From Gymnogyps californianus (taxonomy: Eukaryota; Chordata; Aves; Accipitriformes; Cathartidae): a DNA stretch of 64,000 nucleotides. The stretch lies in the NCBI RefSeq assembly GCF_018139145.2, contig NC_059487.1:9383792-9447791 (forward strand), in the 5' to 3' direction. This document shows, one piece after another, positions 36,991-50,010 of this stretch (position 1 is the first letter of the stretch; each line of letters starts with the position of its first letter). The position numbers and the translations under genes are program-made. The notes under the pieces were generated by a model. That model made no database searches and was not told the origin of the DNA. It saw only the letters and a list, made by a program, of their open reading frames with translations.

Positions 36991-39833
36991 GTGGCGAGGC
37001 TGGAGGCAAATGTCCGCCTTCAGATCCAGCTGCCCAGAGAAGATGTTGCCGTTTTCAGGTCCTTGTCACTGCTCCCCATGCAGGGCATTTCCACCTCCGC
37101 CACCTCACAACAGGGCAGTCATCGTAAGTGCTCCCTACTCTGTTTCAGTTAACGCATTTGTGTAAATCATTTTGCTCACTTGGTTGACTTTGGGTGGAAA
37201 GGGTTGGGAAGCACCTGGACAGCGCTGCTGGGGGGCTCAGGCTAGCTGGTCCATGGTAGCCTTTCTGCTCACATAGCTGCTTCAACATGAAGTTTTACTT
37301 ACATCCTCATGGCTGCAGCTCAGATTTATAAGACAAGGACTATCAGACACACCAGCTTCTGATATCCTGTAGTAATTACTTAATAATGGGTCCTCAGGGA
37401 GATTAGGGCCCACCCCAGGTTTGCGGTACACGCTTCCAGCCCCATTTTAATCGCTGGGGAAGGAGATAATGTATCTCCTTCAGGATCACACCTGCTCATC
37501 CAGCTCATTCTCTACATACTCAAATGGGCATCCTGTGTGATGGGTCAGCATAAAGCATACATACTTCCGTCTCTGCCCAGCGTTGACTTTTACCCCAAGT
37601 CATTTTTTGACTCTGTTGCTAAGAGAGTTGGAGAACTACACTGACTTCAAAATATAAGGTTGAACATCCTAAAAGAGCGGTGGCAGCTGAGTCAGAGCAG
37701 CGGGTGAAATCGTCAGGCAGGGATGAGCAGCGGCACACAGGGCAGTCCTGGGGCTTAGGGACAGAGGGAGATCTACTATCTCTTTATGGAGATTTTGTAT
37801 TGCCAAATCTTTCAGTCACACTGAAATTCAAAAAGAACTCGATACCTACAACTATGTTGCCTAAAGCCCCTTCATCTTAAACATCTTCAAAGTTTGACTG
37901 TGGTTAGTAACAGTAAACAGCTACTATCCATCCTATAAAAAGTATCTTTTTCTTTGGAAAGCCTGGGGAGCAAGCTTAAATTTATAATTGTTACTGAATT
38001 AGATTCATCATCTTCTGTGGGCTACTTATTTAATGGTATCTAGCCATGATTCATAAGCCACTTACACATACATCTAAGCATAAAATAGTTGGTTGCCTTT
38101 TTGAGGAAAAAAAAAAAAACAACCCTGCAAATTTTTCTAGCTGACATTCTTTGAAAATCAGCAAAAGTTTGTGTGGAACGTTTTGGGGAGAAGCGATCAA
38201 CATTTTCCAGAATTTATGGGACGAAACAGCTTTGTGTGGGGTTCACATTGGTAACGTCTCCTATTTATGTTCAACAAAACCTGAACTTGTACATGTTGTG
38301 GTGCCTTTGCTTCTCAGTTTATGCTGCAGCTGTTCTGTGCAGTAGGTAAAACGAAAGGTTTTAATTAAAACTGACATTGCTGCACCTTGTGCTGCTGGTG
38401 ACAGTCCTGTTGAAAAGTCTGAAGAGAAGTGTGGAAGCCCACTGTATGAGTCTGCCCTCCTGTTTGCATCCCAGCATTAATGTGCTTCTCAATCTGGCAA
38501 GTGAAAACATCCCTTGAATTTTTTTTTTTTTGATAGAAAATGAATTTTCTGACAAAAATCACTGTGCAAAGCAAGCAAACAAATATTTTTCACGGCTAAT
38601 TTTGGCCAAAGACTGAAGGAAAAAAAGGTCATTCAGTGCTTTTGAAACTATCAGCAAACAAGGACATTCTCCATCAGTTCCCAGCGAAATGTTTCCAGCT
38701 TTTCAAGGAAAAATAAAACAGGTTCACAGATCTAACTTTTCCAATTAAAAATCAATTTTTCACAGAAAGCCATTCTGATTAGTTTTAATGAGAGGTAAGC
38801 AATCGTAAATGACATCCTGTGTCTACAAATTATGCATTTGGGTTCAGAGCTGCCCTGCAGCCTCCATTTAACACCAGAAGGACCTGGTTCACAATCTTGT
38901 TTTGTACCACTTTGACATTTCAAGGATTCACAGGAGCCGGTTTACTGCAGGGCAATGCCCATTAACCCTGCCTAGCAGGGCACGTGAATTCTCAATTACA
39001 CGATGCCGTGCGCCCTCTCCCCATCCGCTTTTCCATTTAAAGCTTCACTTTTCCGTTATAAAGGAATTAAAATATTTACAGGAAACCATTGCACGGTGTA
39101 ACTGTGCAGAGTCACCGCAGTGATTTTATGTCCTGTTATTGCGTCCACAGCATTTGGGGATTTGCTGTGCAAAAGGCAATCTAGTGAGGGACCCAGCAAA
39201 CTTTAACTCTAGTACTGCCCCATATGGACTTCATTAGCCTATAATTTCCTAATGTATGTCGGAGATGAAGCTTAAATGATCCTAAGTTGTGGGGAAGAAA
39301 GCATGGCTTAAAACTACATTTTCTCCCCAGCTTATTTTGTGCACTCAGCCAATAAAAAAAATTCTATTCCTGATTACATTATTTCTAATTGTAAATATAA
39401 TTATGAATGCATAAACTCAGCCACTGAGGCATGCATTTAATTCTGAAACCTGAAGTCATATTTCTACCAACATATTGTAGTGAACAGTCAAATAGCCCAG
39501 AGTTTCCTACTGTTAAGAAATTGCAAAACTTCTGTATCTTCCATTATTCTGATAATGATCATTTTTGTTTACTGTTGCTCAAAAGTGTACTCAAAAAGTG
39601 ACCAAATTCAGAGAAGAAAAACATAGCAACAATGATTTAATAAACATGAATTATTTGAAAATATTCTGGGGAAGTCTGTAGTGATTGACTTTCTTTAGTG
39701 TCCCATATTTGTCAACTGGAGGGGGGGTACTGGACACAGTGGTGAGTGGACAAGGTCTAGCTGAAGATAGGACGCCAGCCTGTGGCTGCAGCCAGTAGCA
39801 ACATTTGCACATTTTTATATGCTTTTATGCTCT

Positions 39834-39900
39834 TCGTTGTACAGGCAGAAGCAGAAAGACAGTCCTTGCCCAGAGGAGTTTACAGCCCCCGTAAGATCAA
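39834..39900. mobile_element. Ancient L3/CR1-like fragment
   Basis: GTTGTACAGGCAGAAGCAGAAAGACAGTCCTTGCCCAGAGGAGTTTACAG matches the recurrent 'gctgtacaaacacagaacaaaaagacagtccctgccccaaagagcttaca' segment in order and spacing. Confidence 0.6.
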
Positions 39901-40394
39901 AATCCAGTGAACTGGCAGAGAAGAAAATGAATGAGATGCCTAAAGAGAGATTTTACATTTGCTTTCACAACTGTGTTGTTTTTTGTTTTTTTAAATTGAA
40001 CATTCAACTGCCAAAAGTTCTCCAAATCCACTGTTCTTCTGCCCACCAAATCCCACCAGTTTGGAAACAGTGTTGTAATCTGGAAGGCACGTAAGGGAGC
40101 ATGGAAATTCCACAGACACTTGATCAATCCTTCACCTAAAGACATTGTTTAGTCTGCAACTGCCACACCATGCTGCGGTGGTGGGAGCGCCCGAATGATA
40201 TACGTGATTCCTGCATATTGTTCAGCGATTCCTCTGAATCTCTGGGATAAATAGCACAAGAGAAACCTCAGGGTGGTTTTTCATGTTAAATGGGAAGCCA
40301 AAGAAAGCAGCTACTCTTCATAGATCAAGTGCATAACTGATGAAGAGAGAAAAAAATGTAAGGGCTGACCATCACCTCGTATCACTTCATTACA

Positions 40395-40520
40395 TGTTAT
40401 TTATGTTACATGAGCATTTGGTGGCATCAAGCAGGATCCATGGCTTCACTGTACAAGGTGCTGAACAAATACAAGAGACAGTCTGTCTCCTAAAAACCTT
40501 GCAAAATAACTGTAAGATGG
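40395..40520. mobile_element. Ancient L3/CR1-like fragment, longer copy
   Basis: Starting at ATGTTATTTATGTTACATGAGCA and running through GCAGGATCC, CACTGTACAAGGTGCTGAACAAATACA, GAGACAGTC and the final TAAGA, this follows about 125 nt of the same consensus as the 39834 copy, including its upstream part. Confidence 0.62.
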
Positions 40521-42510
40521 CAAACAACTAAGACCATATGGACATGCAAAGCAATAGTAGGAAGCAGGAATCAGCACAGCAGTTCAGCATGACATGAGTT
40601 TTGATCTGCTTATGAGTTGAATGGATTCAGGCTACAGTTGATAAGCTTATCTTGAAGTAAGACAGAAGTTCGGCTGCTGAAATTCCTACCGTTTCACTGT
40701 CATTATACAGCTGAAAGTCAAGAACTGTCAAATTACATGAATAATATCTAACCATATTTAATACAGCGAACTGTTGACAATTGCCTCTCATCCTTCCCTT
40801 CAGTGCATGAGCCCCACGAAACAGCTAGGAATGATGAGACTGAATATAGGCAAATCTGTGGCCACATAACCACGCTCCAGATAAGAAACTCAGCATGTCT
40901 AAAATGGAGAAAAAGAGGCGATAGCAGCAAACACAAAAACTAGAGAGATAATTCTTCCTGGACCACAGCAAGGAAAAATGTTGGAGATTGTGCTGACACT
41001 ACTGACGTTACAAATACTACGAGGCTAAGGATAATGCAGACTAGACTTTTTTTCCCCTCCCTGTTTAGAAACAATCACATTATATCTTCTTATAAGATAT
41101 GAGAAAGATTGTTATCTTGCATAATGAAAACCAAATGACAGGCAGATAAACTTAGTAGCTGTTTATAAAGTCATGTACAGTATTCTCAATGGTATACAGA
41201 TAAGGAAATCACATAATTGAAATGGCTACAAACAGCATTAAAAAAGCATATAAGAAGAAAATAAGGAGATCAAATGCAGAAGGCAGACAAATTTTAGATT
41301 ACTGATGGAGGCGTTCTTGTAAGGCAGTTTGATTTCTCATGGGAGTTGAGCACCTCTTTCTCCTCTAGGCACGTGTTGCCTGAACTCACAGCCCCATTGC
41401 CCTCCTTCAGTGACCCCCCCATCATCCTCACCCATCTCGGAGGACTCCGAGGCTTGACGATGCGGCTCCTGGAACAACGCCCAGCTTTGCCTTTTATTTT
41501 AAACTCTTTATCCTTTAATATCTTCAAAGATATCTTTGCTTGAGCATCTTCAGAAAGAGTAAATGCAAGGCACTAGCTGCTGCTTACTGTTCTCTTCAGA
41601 AATTTGAAAAATTCAAGTCCTTTCCTATCTAAATAAATAGCAATGTATTTTCTTAACTTTCTCAAGTATAGAAATACCAGGGAAACATTTTTAACTGTAG
41701 GCAGAACAGCATAAGAGTTTCTGCTTTGAGGCAGATTTAGACTGAAAACGCATTGTTAATGTGAGATTTGCTAGAGTTCTCAGACCTCACAGTTGAACAC
41801 AAACCTAAGTCAGAGGACCTGTGTTGTGTACTCCAGTGCAACATCTCAAAGGAGCTAGAATTCAGGTCAAAGTGGAAGTCCTTACACTGCAATAATCTTC
41901 TCTCATTAGAGAAGAAAAAAAGAATTCAGCTGGACAAATGAGCTAAAATCAGAAGACTCTTGAACAAACATCTCAAGCATTAATCATTTATATGGAAAGG
42001 AGAAGAAAATCATCAAAATAATTGAGCAATTGCAGACAAATACCACAATGCCTTGTATTGCCAAAACCTCGTCATTGGAAATGTGTATGTCTGATTTCCA
42101 GGTTTATTAATGAAACAAAAAGGCATCTACAATAGATAAATAATACATCATATGGAATTCACACAGTCTATTTATAATAGAGATCAGTGACACCTATCAA
42201 CTCATATTAAATCACATCATGCATATTTTGCCTAGTCTGCACTTTGTCAATCTCTGCTTCCTATTTTGTTGCTGTAGTAGCTACATTTAACGAAAAAGTA
42301 ATAACGCACAGACCAGTTCAAAGAAGTCATTTAAAAAATCCCTGAAAGAATGTTTAAAAGAACAGCAAAGATCAGCCATATTTGTGTGCTTTAATGGTAA
42401 CAGTGCTGTATCACCTTTTACTTTTTACAGACGTTTAATGAACGAGTTCTGATGTTACAGCTGTACAGCAGGTATTTAGCTTACAGATCGGCAAGTCAGA
42501 ATTAAGGTCA

Positions 42511-42580
42511 TACAATGACTCAAGGTCACAGAGTGAGTCAGTGGCGGGTTTGGGACTAGAATGGGGGTATCCAACCTTCT
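42511..42580. mobile_element. Ancient MIR/L2/L3-like tail fragment
   Basis: TGACTCAAGGTCACAGAGTGAGTCAGTGGCGGGTTTGGGACTAGAATGGGGGTATCC follows 'tgacttgcccaaggtcacacagcaagtcagtggcagagctgggactagaacccaggtctcc'. Confidence 0.62.
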
Positions 42581-45145
42581 GAGCTGTAAAACTGAATTAT
42601 CTTCCATCCCTGACCTGTGTCCTGGTGAAAAAACATGGGTTGAAGTGGGTTCTTTGGAAAAGAAGTTTATTTTTGAGTTCCTACAAACATCACCATTAAA
42701 ACATAACTTGGTTTAGAAACATCCTTCAAAACCAGCATAAATAAGTTATTTTGCAGGAGAATTATTTACCATAAGAAAAGATAGAAATTTATATCAGTTC
42801 AGAGATCTGTAGGGAAAAAGTTACTAGTTACATCATCAGAAATGGGGTCTAAGGAAGCTGAAAAACCTGGATTTTGCATGCAGCTTTTCAAATATAATTA
42901 GTGATCTGACATAAATAGACGTCACTGGCTGTAGTAATGTCTGTGGCAAATAAATAACAGTCGAACACAATAAAACTCCCTGTAATGTACTCCGTTGTAA
43001 TATTGATGGCAGCATATGGCAAACATCTGACAGCTGTTAAACAGATGTGACAATTAGCAAACCTTATGGTCATGCTGTTAAGATTATTATGCAACACGTT
43101 CTCCAGTAAAATTAGATGACTTCCTACTTTCTGTAGCTTTACACATGTGGAGTGCTAGTCTAACGTCCCATTTAGGCAATATTGTTAGCTAATGTCTCCT
43201 AACCCATATTTTTTTAGTTGATGCCTCATAGAAGATTTAGAGAAATCCAGAATTTAAACAAGAACAATATCAATTCAGCTGTGTAGCAGATACTTCAATT
43301 ATAATAGCTAATGGACAAATTGAGAGATAAAAAGACTTTTCTATCATGTTGAAATTCAATGAACAGTTTTCAATTAGGCTCTGAGTATAAAAGGGAAAAA
43401 AGAAAGATACTTTTCCTTGATGTTAACATTGCGGGAAAAGATGAGAGTAACTTCGCTTTTTCATTATACAGAAGAGGTGCATATAATGATGCATATTTAA
43501 ATTATAAATCAGGTCACTATCTGCCAAATGAAAGCAATATCAATTAGAGCTAGGGTGGATCAGGCTTTAAAACTCCTTATATTTAATGACAAAAGTATGA
43601 CTGTTACCCTCACCCAGCCAACAAAGGGATAATTTAACGCAGTAAGAAATCAAAGAGTGATGTCACAAAAATAAGCCCTCACAGCTTTTTGGATAGTATT
43701 ATTATAATTAATAGACTTCCAATGACTTTTTTTTGCAGGTTATGGGCTTTCACAAAAGCATTTATTGCAGGCATAAAATATAAAACTCTAAAGAGTGGGT
43801 TTGACTAAGGTTGACTTGAGGGTCCTTAGCCTTTCTACTACAGTAATTCCTGTAAAATAATAGTTTCATTTATAGGCTCAATTTATAACGTTGAATTTAT
43901 GCCAGTTCATCTGATATCAATCATGATAATAGCATGATCTATTGTATGTCACTTGTGCTAATGCAAATTAAATATCATTACATTACAAGAAAGCCCTATG
44001 TTAAAATAACATTAAGTGTGTAACTTTAACCAAAAAATTTAAGGATGAATTAGCCATTGGGTGTGAGCATATATACAGATAATAAATGTAAAACCACGCA
44101 TATTGTATATATAAAATTATGTACATGCTGAAAAAGGAAAAGCTAAGCAAAATATAAAATTGATTAATTGAGTAGCAAGATTAACACTGATTTTTTCCCC
44201 CTTCATTGTAGTTAAGGTCGAGTAGCAAGCAGTTTATTATCTTTCTTTTTAACCACTGTGGTTTTCAGCCTCTGTCTCTGACACATGAGTATTAGGAATC
44301 AGGTTTTAAAAAAACTTCAGATCTGCAAATATAGTCCCTTGAATACCCCCATGTCTTTATAAATTACATACTTACACACTTATCATTGTCTATATGCATT
44401 TGGGTATAAAACTATCCAATTCATATGTCAGTTGAAATTATTTGTAAGTACAGCTAGATAATAGAGTTCTGAGATTAAAGTACACTCAAAGATTTTTTTG
44501 AAAATTGTAAAAAAATTTTTTTCTTTTTGTTATTTTTAAGATTGAGTGTCACTGAAGCCTGTGTTCAGTCTTACCTGCAGAAGTGGCAGGACACCCTATC
44601 TAGATTAAGTTAGATACATTTCCATGCATAATTGCAGGAAAATTTCCACATAAAATTTGGGAATATCTGAAATATTTGTGAAAAACTTCATGCTAAAAAT
44701 TTTCTGCAGTTTTAGGCAGAATAAGTGTTTATCAGCTGTGTCTCTGAGTGTTAGACATCGTTTACACAGTTTAAAACACCTAGCATGGCTTGTTTGCATT
44801 TTCTTCTTGAAATGAGGAGTGAGATCACTTTGCTTGAAAATGTTGTTTGTGAATTCTCCTGGCCTTGGAAGTTCTGCAGATCCTATTACATTTCTTGGTT
44901 ATAGATTAGACATGGGGATTTTTTTTTAAAACATAGTTGCAATGATAAAATATTGCCCATCCTGTTACAGCAGGATCTGTGGCACTCGGTACTGTGGTTC
45001 CAGTAAAGCTCCTGCAGACATTATTTTTATTACCCTGCGATGGTTGTACATACCTCCCTTTTATTATAATGACTGAGCATTTTGCAATCATTAGTATACC
45101 CACCTGTTTATTGATGGTTATTAAAACATCAGAAAATGCTATTAC

Positions 45146-45240
45146 TTTCCTTTACTGATAGGGAAATGAAGCACAGAGGGGCCCAAATCACACAGAAAGC
45201 AACTGGAAAAGTAAAGTGACCACGAACCTCCCGAATCCCC
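45146..45240. mobile_element. Ancient MIR/L2/L3-like tail fragment
   Basis: CTGATAGGGAAATGAAGCACAGAGGGGCCCAAATCACACAG, then AGTGACCACGAACCTCCCGAATCCC, tracks the 'acagatggggaaactgaggcacagaggg...cacacag...gaatcc' order. Confidence 0.6.
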
Positions 45241-46698
45241 AGCCAATGCAGCATTCCTCTTTTCTTTCTGGGAACCTTTGTGGGAAAAAAGCAAATAGTT
45301 TTTCAAGTCGTGGCTCCTCCAGTTAAGCTGAGATTGGCTCATGTTTTAATGTAATACCTTTCTCTCCTTCCTGATACCTGCAAGGAAGGAAACATGAAAC
45401 AAAGTCCTTGCAGTATGCTCTGTGGCACTTTATATTTGGGTTCAGCATCTCTGGGCAATACTTTTCCCATTGACCAAGTTTTGCAAAATTAACTGCACTC
45501 CTTATAGGTGTGTAGAAGAAACTCAGAAGATCAAACCTAGCAAGGCGCTTTGCACATCATCTGTTACACAACAGACTGCTCTCCGAAGGCATATTCATTA
45601 TTTCACACTTTTCCTCCTACAAATGGCGGCATTGCTTGTTTCAGAAGCGGAATTGACACTCTTCACCGCTCATCACTACAGATGTTAGAGATATTCTTTA
45701 ATGTTGGAGGGAAACACAAATGTCCTAATGGAGATCTTGGCAGCTAAGTGAAAGGAAAATAGATTGTTTTAAAATATATTTATACGTCTTTTAACATACA
45801 TATACTCTGACAGTGATTTGGTAGTTTAAAAAGTCCATTATTAAATTTGTTTTAAAATCTCTGTTTACAAAGTCACATATGCTTCTTTTGTTACCTACTT
45901 TACATATGAAAATGCCAAGCTTTCAATTGCGTTTGAACATTCTTCAGCCTACTTTCATGTACATTTTGAAAATTTTATCCAAAGTTAAAGTAAACTCAGT
46001 GCTTGTGCTGAATTTAACTCTTTGCCACAAGATGAAGCCAAGTGTTTAACAGCTTTCAGAAAGATCTTAGATGTTCATTTACATTTATAGATGAGTAATT
46101 TTAAGTCTGTCTGTCTGTGACATAACAATTCTTCAGACGATAAGGCAACCAGTAAAAGACACACACACGTACTCTTGCACTTGGTCTATACATCTGCTTA
46201 ACTTTAAAGAAGTGAGCAAATCTCTGCTCACATTATGAAAGTTCAAATATGTGGAAATATCTGCCAGGTTGGGAATACAGTTATGAAAAAACCTTTATTC
46301 CCGTTTCTGCCCAATGCAAGAAGCTTCATATTAGATAGTGACAGAATAAACCAGTTGCAAGATTTTTCTTGTGGCTTTCCTTCTAACATCAGGTACTGGC
46401 TGGTGTCAGGGACAAGAAACTTGAATCACGCATCTGGTTCCAGATGGAAATTCTGCTGTGGTAACATACCGAATTGATTCCTTAGAAAATACAGTTTCTG
46501 AGGTAGCTTCACTTTCCAGAGGAGGCTGACACACCGAATCAAACCCTTCTAAATGCATCCTGGATTTTCCATGAATTATTCAGTCTGCAAATAATTTATT
46601 AGGTGAATTTAACCCCCTTTTTCTGTTCATAGATTGCCCCTGAGCATTTTTTAGTTTTCTCTTTGAAATTATTAAGTGGGTACTTTTTATGAATAATT

Positions 46699-46740
46699 TC
46701 TAGGGCCAGATTCTCCACAACGCTAAACTGTTCAGCTCTG
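46699..46740. mobile_element. Possible ancient CR1/L3-like fragment
   Basis: CTAGGGCCAGATTCTCC is a recurrent start of old turtle/bird repeat copies. The rest is too diverged to follow. Confidence 0.28.
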
Positions 46741-48819
46741 CCTGCCACTGCATGCGAGGGGCCTCTGCACTGTTGTATGGGTGTGACAGGTCTGGGGTTT
46801 TGCCTGTTCCTCATAAACCTCAAAAAAGGGTGAGGAGACATGGCAGAGCTTCATCATACCTAGTTCTCTACCACAGACTACCCTTTAATAACTCTAAACT
46901 TGCAAGATGATCAAGCAGCAGAGGCAGACGTGAACTCGACTGTTGTGACCCACGAGATGGCTGGCTGAGAGCCTTCCATTCACTCCAGGGGAGCACTGGG
47001 AATCCTGCCCTGAGTCTGGCAAATCGATGCAAACAGCTCGCTGACGGTATTTGACCTGAAATATAATCAGAAGGCATCCTTTGCAGTAACCTCCTTGAAA
47101 CGCTGCATTGCTGTAAATAAAAATCAGGGCTTATGGTATTGAAAATGCCACGAAACATGGCAATAGCCATCTGACACTGCTCGTTTTCCTATTTGACAAG
47201 AGGATCAGGAACACGTCTTTAAGTAGTCGATAGAAAACTCAGAGGTAGCAGCAAATGAGTAACTGTCCAAAACTCTTAGGGAGGTCATAGATACATATTT
47301 CCTCAGGTTTCATATTTGGTTGGTAGAAGCAGCAAATGCACTCACAACTAATTCCATTCATTGGGAAATAACAGAAAGAAGATGGAATGGAGAAGAGCAG
47401 CATCAAAAGTGCCAGCACCAGGAAGAGATAAAACCAAATCAGTATTCAAATTACATGCATGTCTCAATTTTGCTTTGTTATTGTGTCACTATTTTGAAAA
47501 GCCCAAATTATGCTCATAAAAACTTAAGCTATCCATACATATGTATGAAAGTATTCAGCTTCAGCAGGGTTGAGACAGACGAATCTGGTAGTAGGTTTCT
47601 TTTCAGGTTGTGAGAAGCAAATAATAATCAAGTGTAGTTGAGTTGTGTGAGATATTGGAGTCCTGGAACCACCTCCTTTGTCTTTTTCTTCTCCAAGAGA
47701 CAAGGAAGAGTATGAACATATTTTGCTGTCCCATCTGGGGACTCATTCCAGTTTTCAGTGAAGATAGTGGCAAATTGTCATTGAATTCAATGCATGGGAC
47801 CAAAGTCTTTGTTAATATCCTGCTACAATAATTCATGCTTGCCACAGTGCCTAACACATGTTCCTCGGGAGTTAGAAGATGAAATAGTTCATGTAGGATG
47901 GCTTTTACAAATGCAAAATTCCATACATGTTGCGTCGTAAAGTTATAATGGATATTTTGTAAGTTAGGACATAAACCCCATCTCACATTATCTAGTATGT
48001 CTGGGGTCTACTGGGTGCCTCTGGGTGCAGAGTTCTCAGAGCTATGGCCTCCAGTTGTCATCTCATGTAGGGTGGCTCACACTATCCTCCCATCTTCAGA
48101 CTAGAACTTGAGTTGCGTTAACAGAGATTTAACAGATCTGAGTAGATCTGGCATGTTTAATCTCTTTAAGGCTATAAAATTAGTAACCAGAGATTCAACA
48201 CTGTCATATTTGTTCAGTTAAAAGGTATTTTAGAGAAATTACCTCTTAAAAACATTCTTCATCTAGGTATGTGTGTGTTTATCTTATGTGATATGCAATC
48301 ATCTTCGAAATAGAGATGCTTCTCACAGACCAGTTGAAGAGCCTTCTTCAGTGCCAGAGCACAGGGACGGTCCACCCCCTTCTTCTCCTCAGAAGCCTTT
48401 CTAGCATTTCAGTGCTCTCTTCTCTAGATCTTCAAGGTACAAAATAGTTTTATCACATCACCTTAGGAGAACGTTATTCACTTACATTTGCCCCAGGCAT
48501 TTGCCACCAGTGCTTATCTGGAGAATGCTGTTTTATTGTATGCTCATTTTTCAAATAGTTTCTGTTTACGTATGATCATTGCGACTCTTCTACAGAGTCT
48601 TAAAATCCAGATGTACAATGACCTCCTCTTAGTGTGCAGGTAAAGATCTATGCTCATAAATTGGTTACAAATCAGTTCTTGTAGCATAATTTCATATCAG
48701 CACTACATCCCTCACAAAGACTAGTTAGAATTCCTTGATATTTACTTTATTACGTCTCGGACTTGAATCTTTTGCCTGATACAACTTCTGCTCAGTGAGT
48801 AACATTTTTATATATTTTT

Positions 48820-48930
48820 GTTTTATTTTTGTGTGCTAGTATCCAGGACACCGAGTCACAGATCAAGATCCCACCGAGCTGTACAAACACAGATCATACA
48901 GACAGTACCTGCCCCAGAGAGCAATATTTT
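48820..48930. mobile_element. Ancient L3/CR1-like fragment, best preserved copy
   Basis: TTATTTTTGTGTGCTAGTATCCAGGACACCGAGTCA, then GATCAAGATCCCACCGAGCTGTACAAACACAGA and CAGACAGTACCTGCCCCAGAGAGC, match 'tta-ttgta...cctaggagccccagtca...gatcaggaccccattgtgctgtacaaacacagaa...gacagtccctgccccagagagc' throughout. Confidence 0.7.
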
Positions 48931-49164
48931 AGAAGGGATTTTATAAAAATACAATTAAAGTTTACCAAAAGGCCTGAGAAGGCAGCCCATTTATACACCT
49001 GCAGCAATTACATTTTGGCAGCATACTCTTGAGATATATGTACTTCCTTGTCATGATGGAGAACGTTGATAATAAGGGACACATCTGCATTGTCTCCTCA
49101 AAACCGCTTCACCTTTGAATATAAAGTGCGAGGATATAATAAGACAATAGTAATATTTAGCAAT

Positions 49165-49260
49165 TCTGTAGCTCTTTACAGCTTCCAAGGACTATAAACA
49201 TTCACTGATTAATCCTCACAGCACCCCAGTGAGGAAGGCAAGTTACCTCTACCATGTACA
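49165..49260. mobile_element. Ancient L3/MIR-like tail fragment
   Basis: GTAGCTCTTTACAGCTTCCAAGGACTATAAACATTCACTGATTAATCCTCACAGCACCCCAGTGAGGAAGGCAAGT follows the 'ctttacaaacattaactaattaatcctcacaacacccctgtgaggtaggtaagt' tail. It lies about 235 bp past the previous fragment in the same orientation. Confidence 0.65.
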
Positions 49261-49982
49261 TCTTCCTGGCAAGGCAAGATTGTTCCCTGCAGTGTATCAT
49301 CCAGCACTTTCTCCACAGTGGAACAGATCTCACCTTGAAGGAAGGTGTGGTTTTTTTCTCTTTTAGGATATTCACCTTAAACTTCTCATTCCATAAAAAT
49401 GGGAAAAGGTTATTCACATCGAAACATATTACAGGCAGCCTAAAACATGGGCTAAAATGTGCTTGTTTAAACCATTTATGTCTGATGATGGAAGCATATG
49501 CTACAGAAAATAAAAAGTGAGAAACAAGTGCAGATTAAGATGACTAGAAATAATATGTCAGTGATACCCATGTCACCAAAAACTAGAAGACTGATGATCT
49601 GTATGACTGAAAGGAAGCAAGTGGGTGGCGAGAGCAGAGAAGGGCTGTCAGCCATGAAGATAATGTTACAAGGACCCACGCTTTAGATTTTCAAAGCTGA
49701 GTAAAGAAGTAAGTCACACAGTTCCAAATGAAATTAGTAGAATTTGCATGTATCTCAAGTCCAAATTGCATATGGGGAGAGATTTCACATAAAACATAGT
49801 ATGACATGGAGTATTCACAATGGACAGCATCAAGTAGAGATGACAGATGCTGAAGGTGACTGGTGAGCAAATATCCAAATTAAGATGTCTTTGCTGTTTA
49901 CTTTTCCCATTCAAACTGACCAGATGAATTAACTCGTAATTGAGGGTTTGAGTCTACCCCCTTTAATCTGCTTTAACAGAAG

Positions 49983-50010
49983 GAAAAAAAAAAAAGAAAA
50001 AAGAAAAGAT
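49983..50010. repeat. A-rich polypurine tract
   Basis: A homopolymer A-run interrupted by single G residues. Confidence 0.9.

Larger units (their letters stand above)
28590..38900. other. Intergenic region upstream of ZFP64, proximal block
   Basis: I see no supported gene. All frames are short, many begin at non-ATG codons, and they show no family motif. The block contains a likely L2-like fragment (35035-35085), an L2/MIR-like fragment (36938-36990) and short homopolymers (38107-38120, 38518-38531). Confidence 0.65.
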
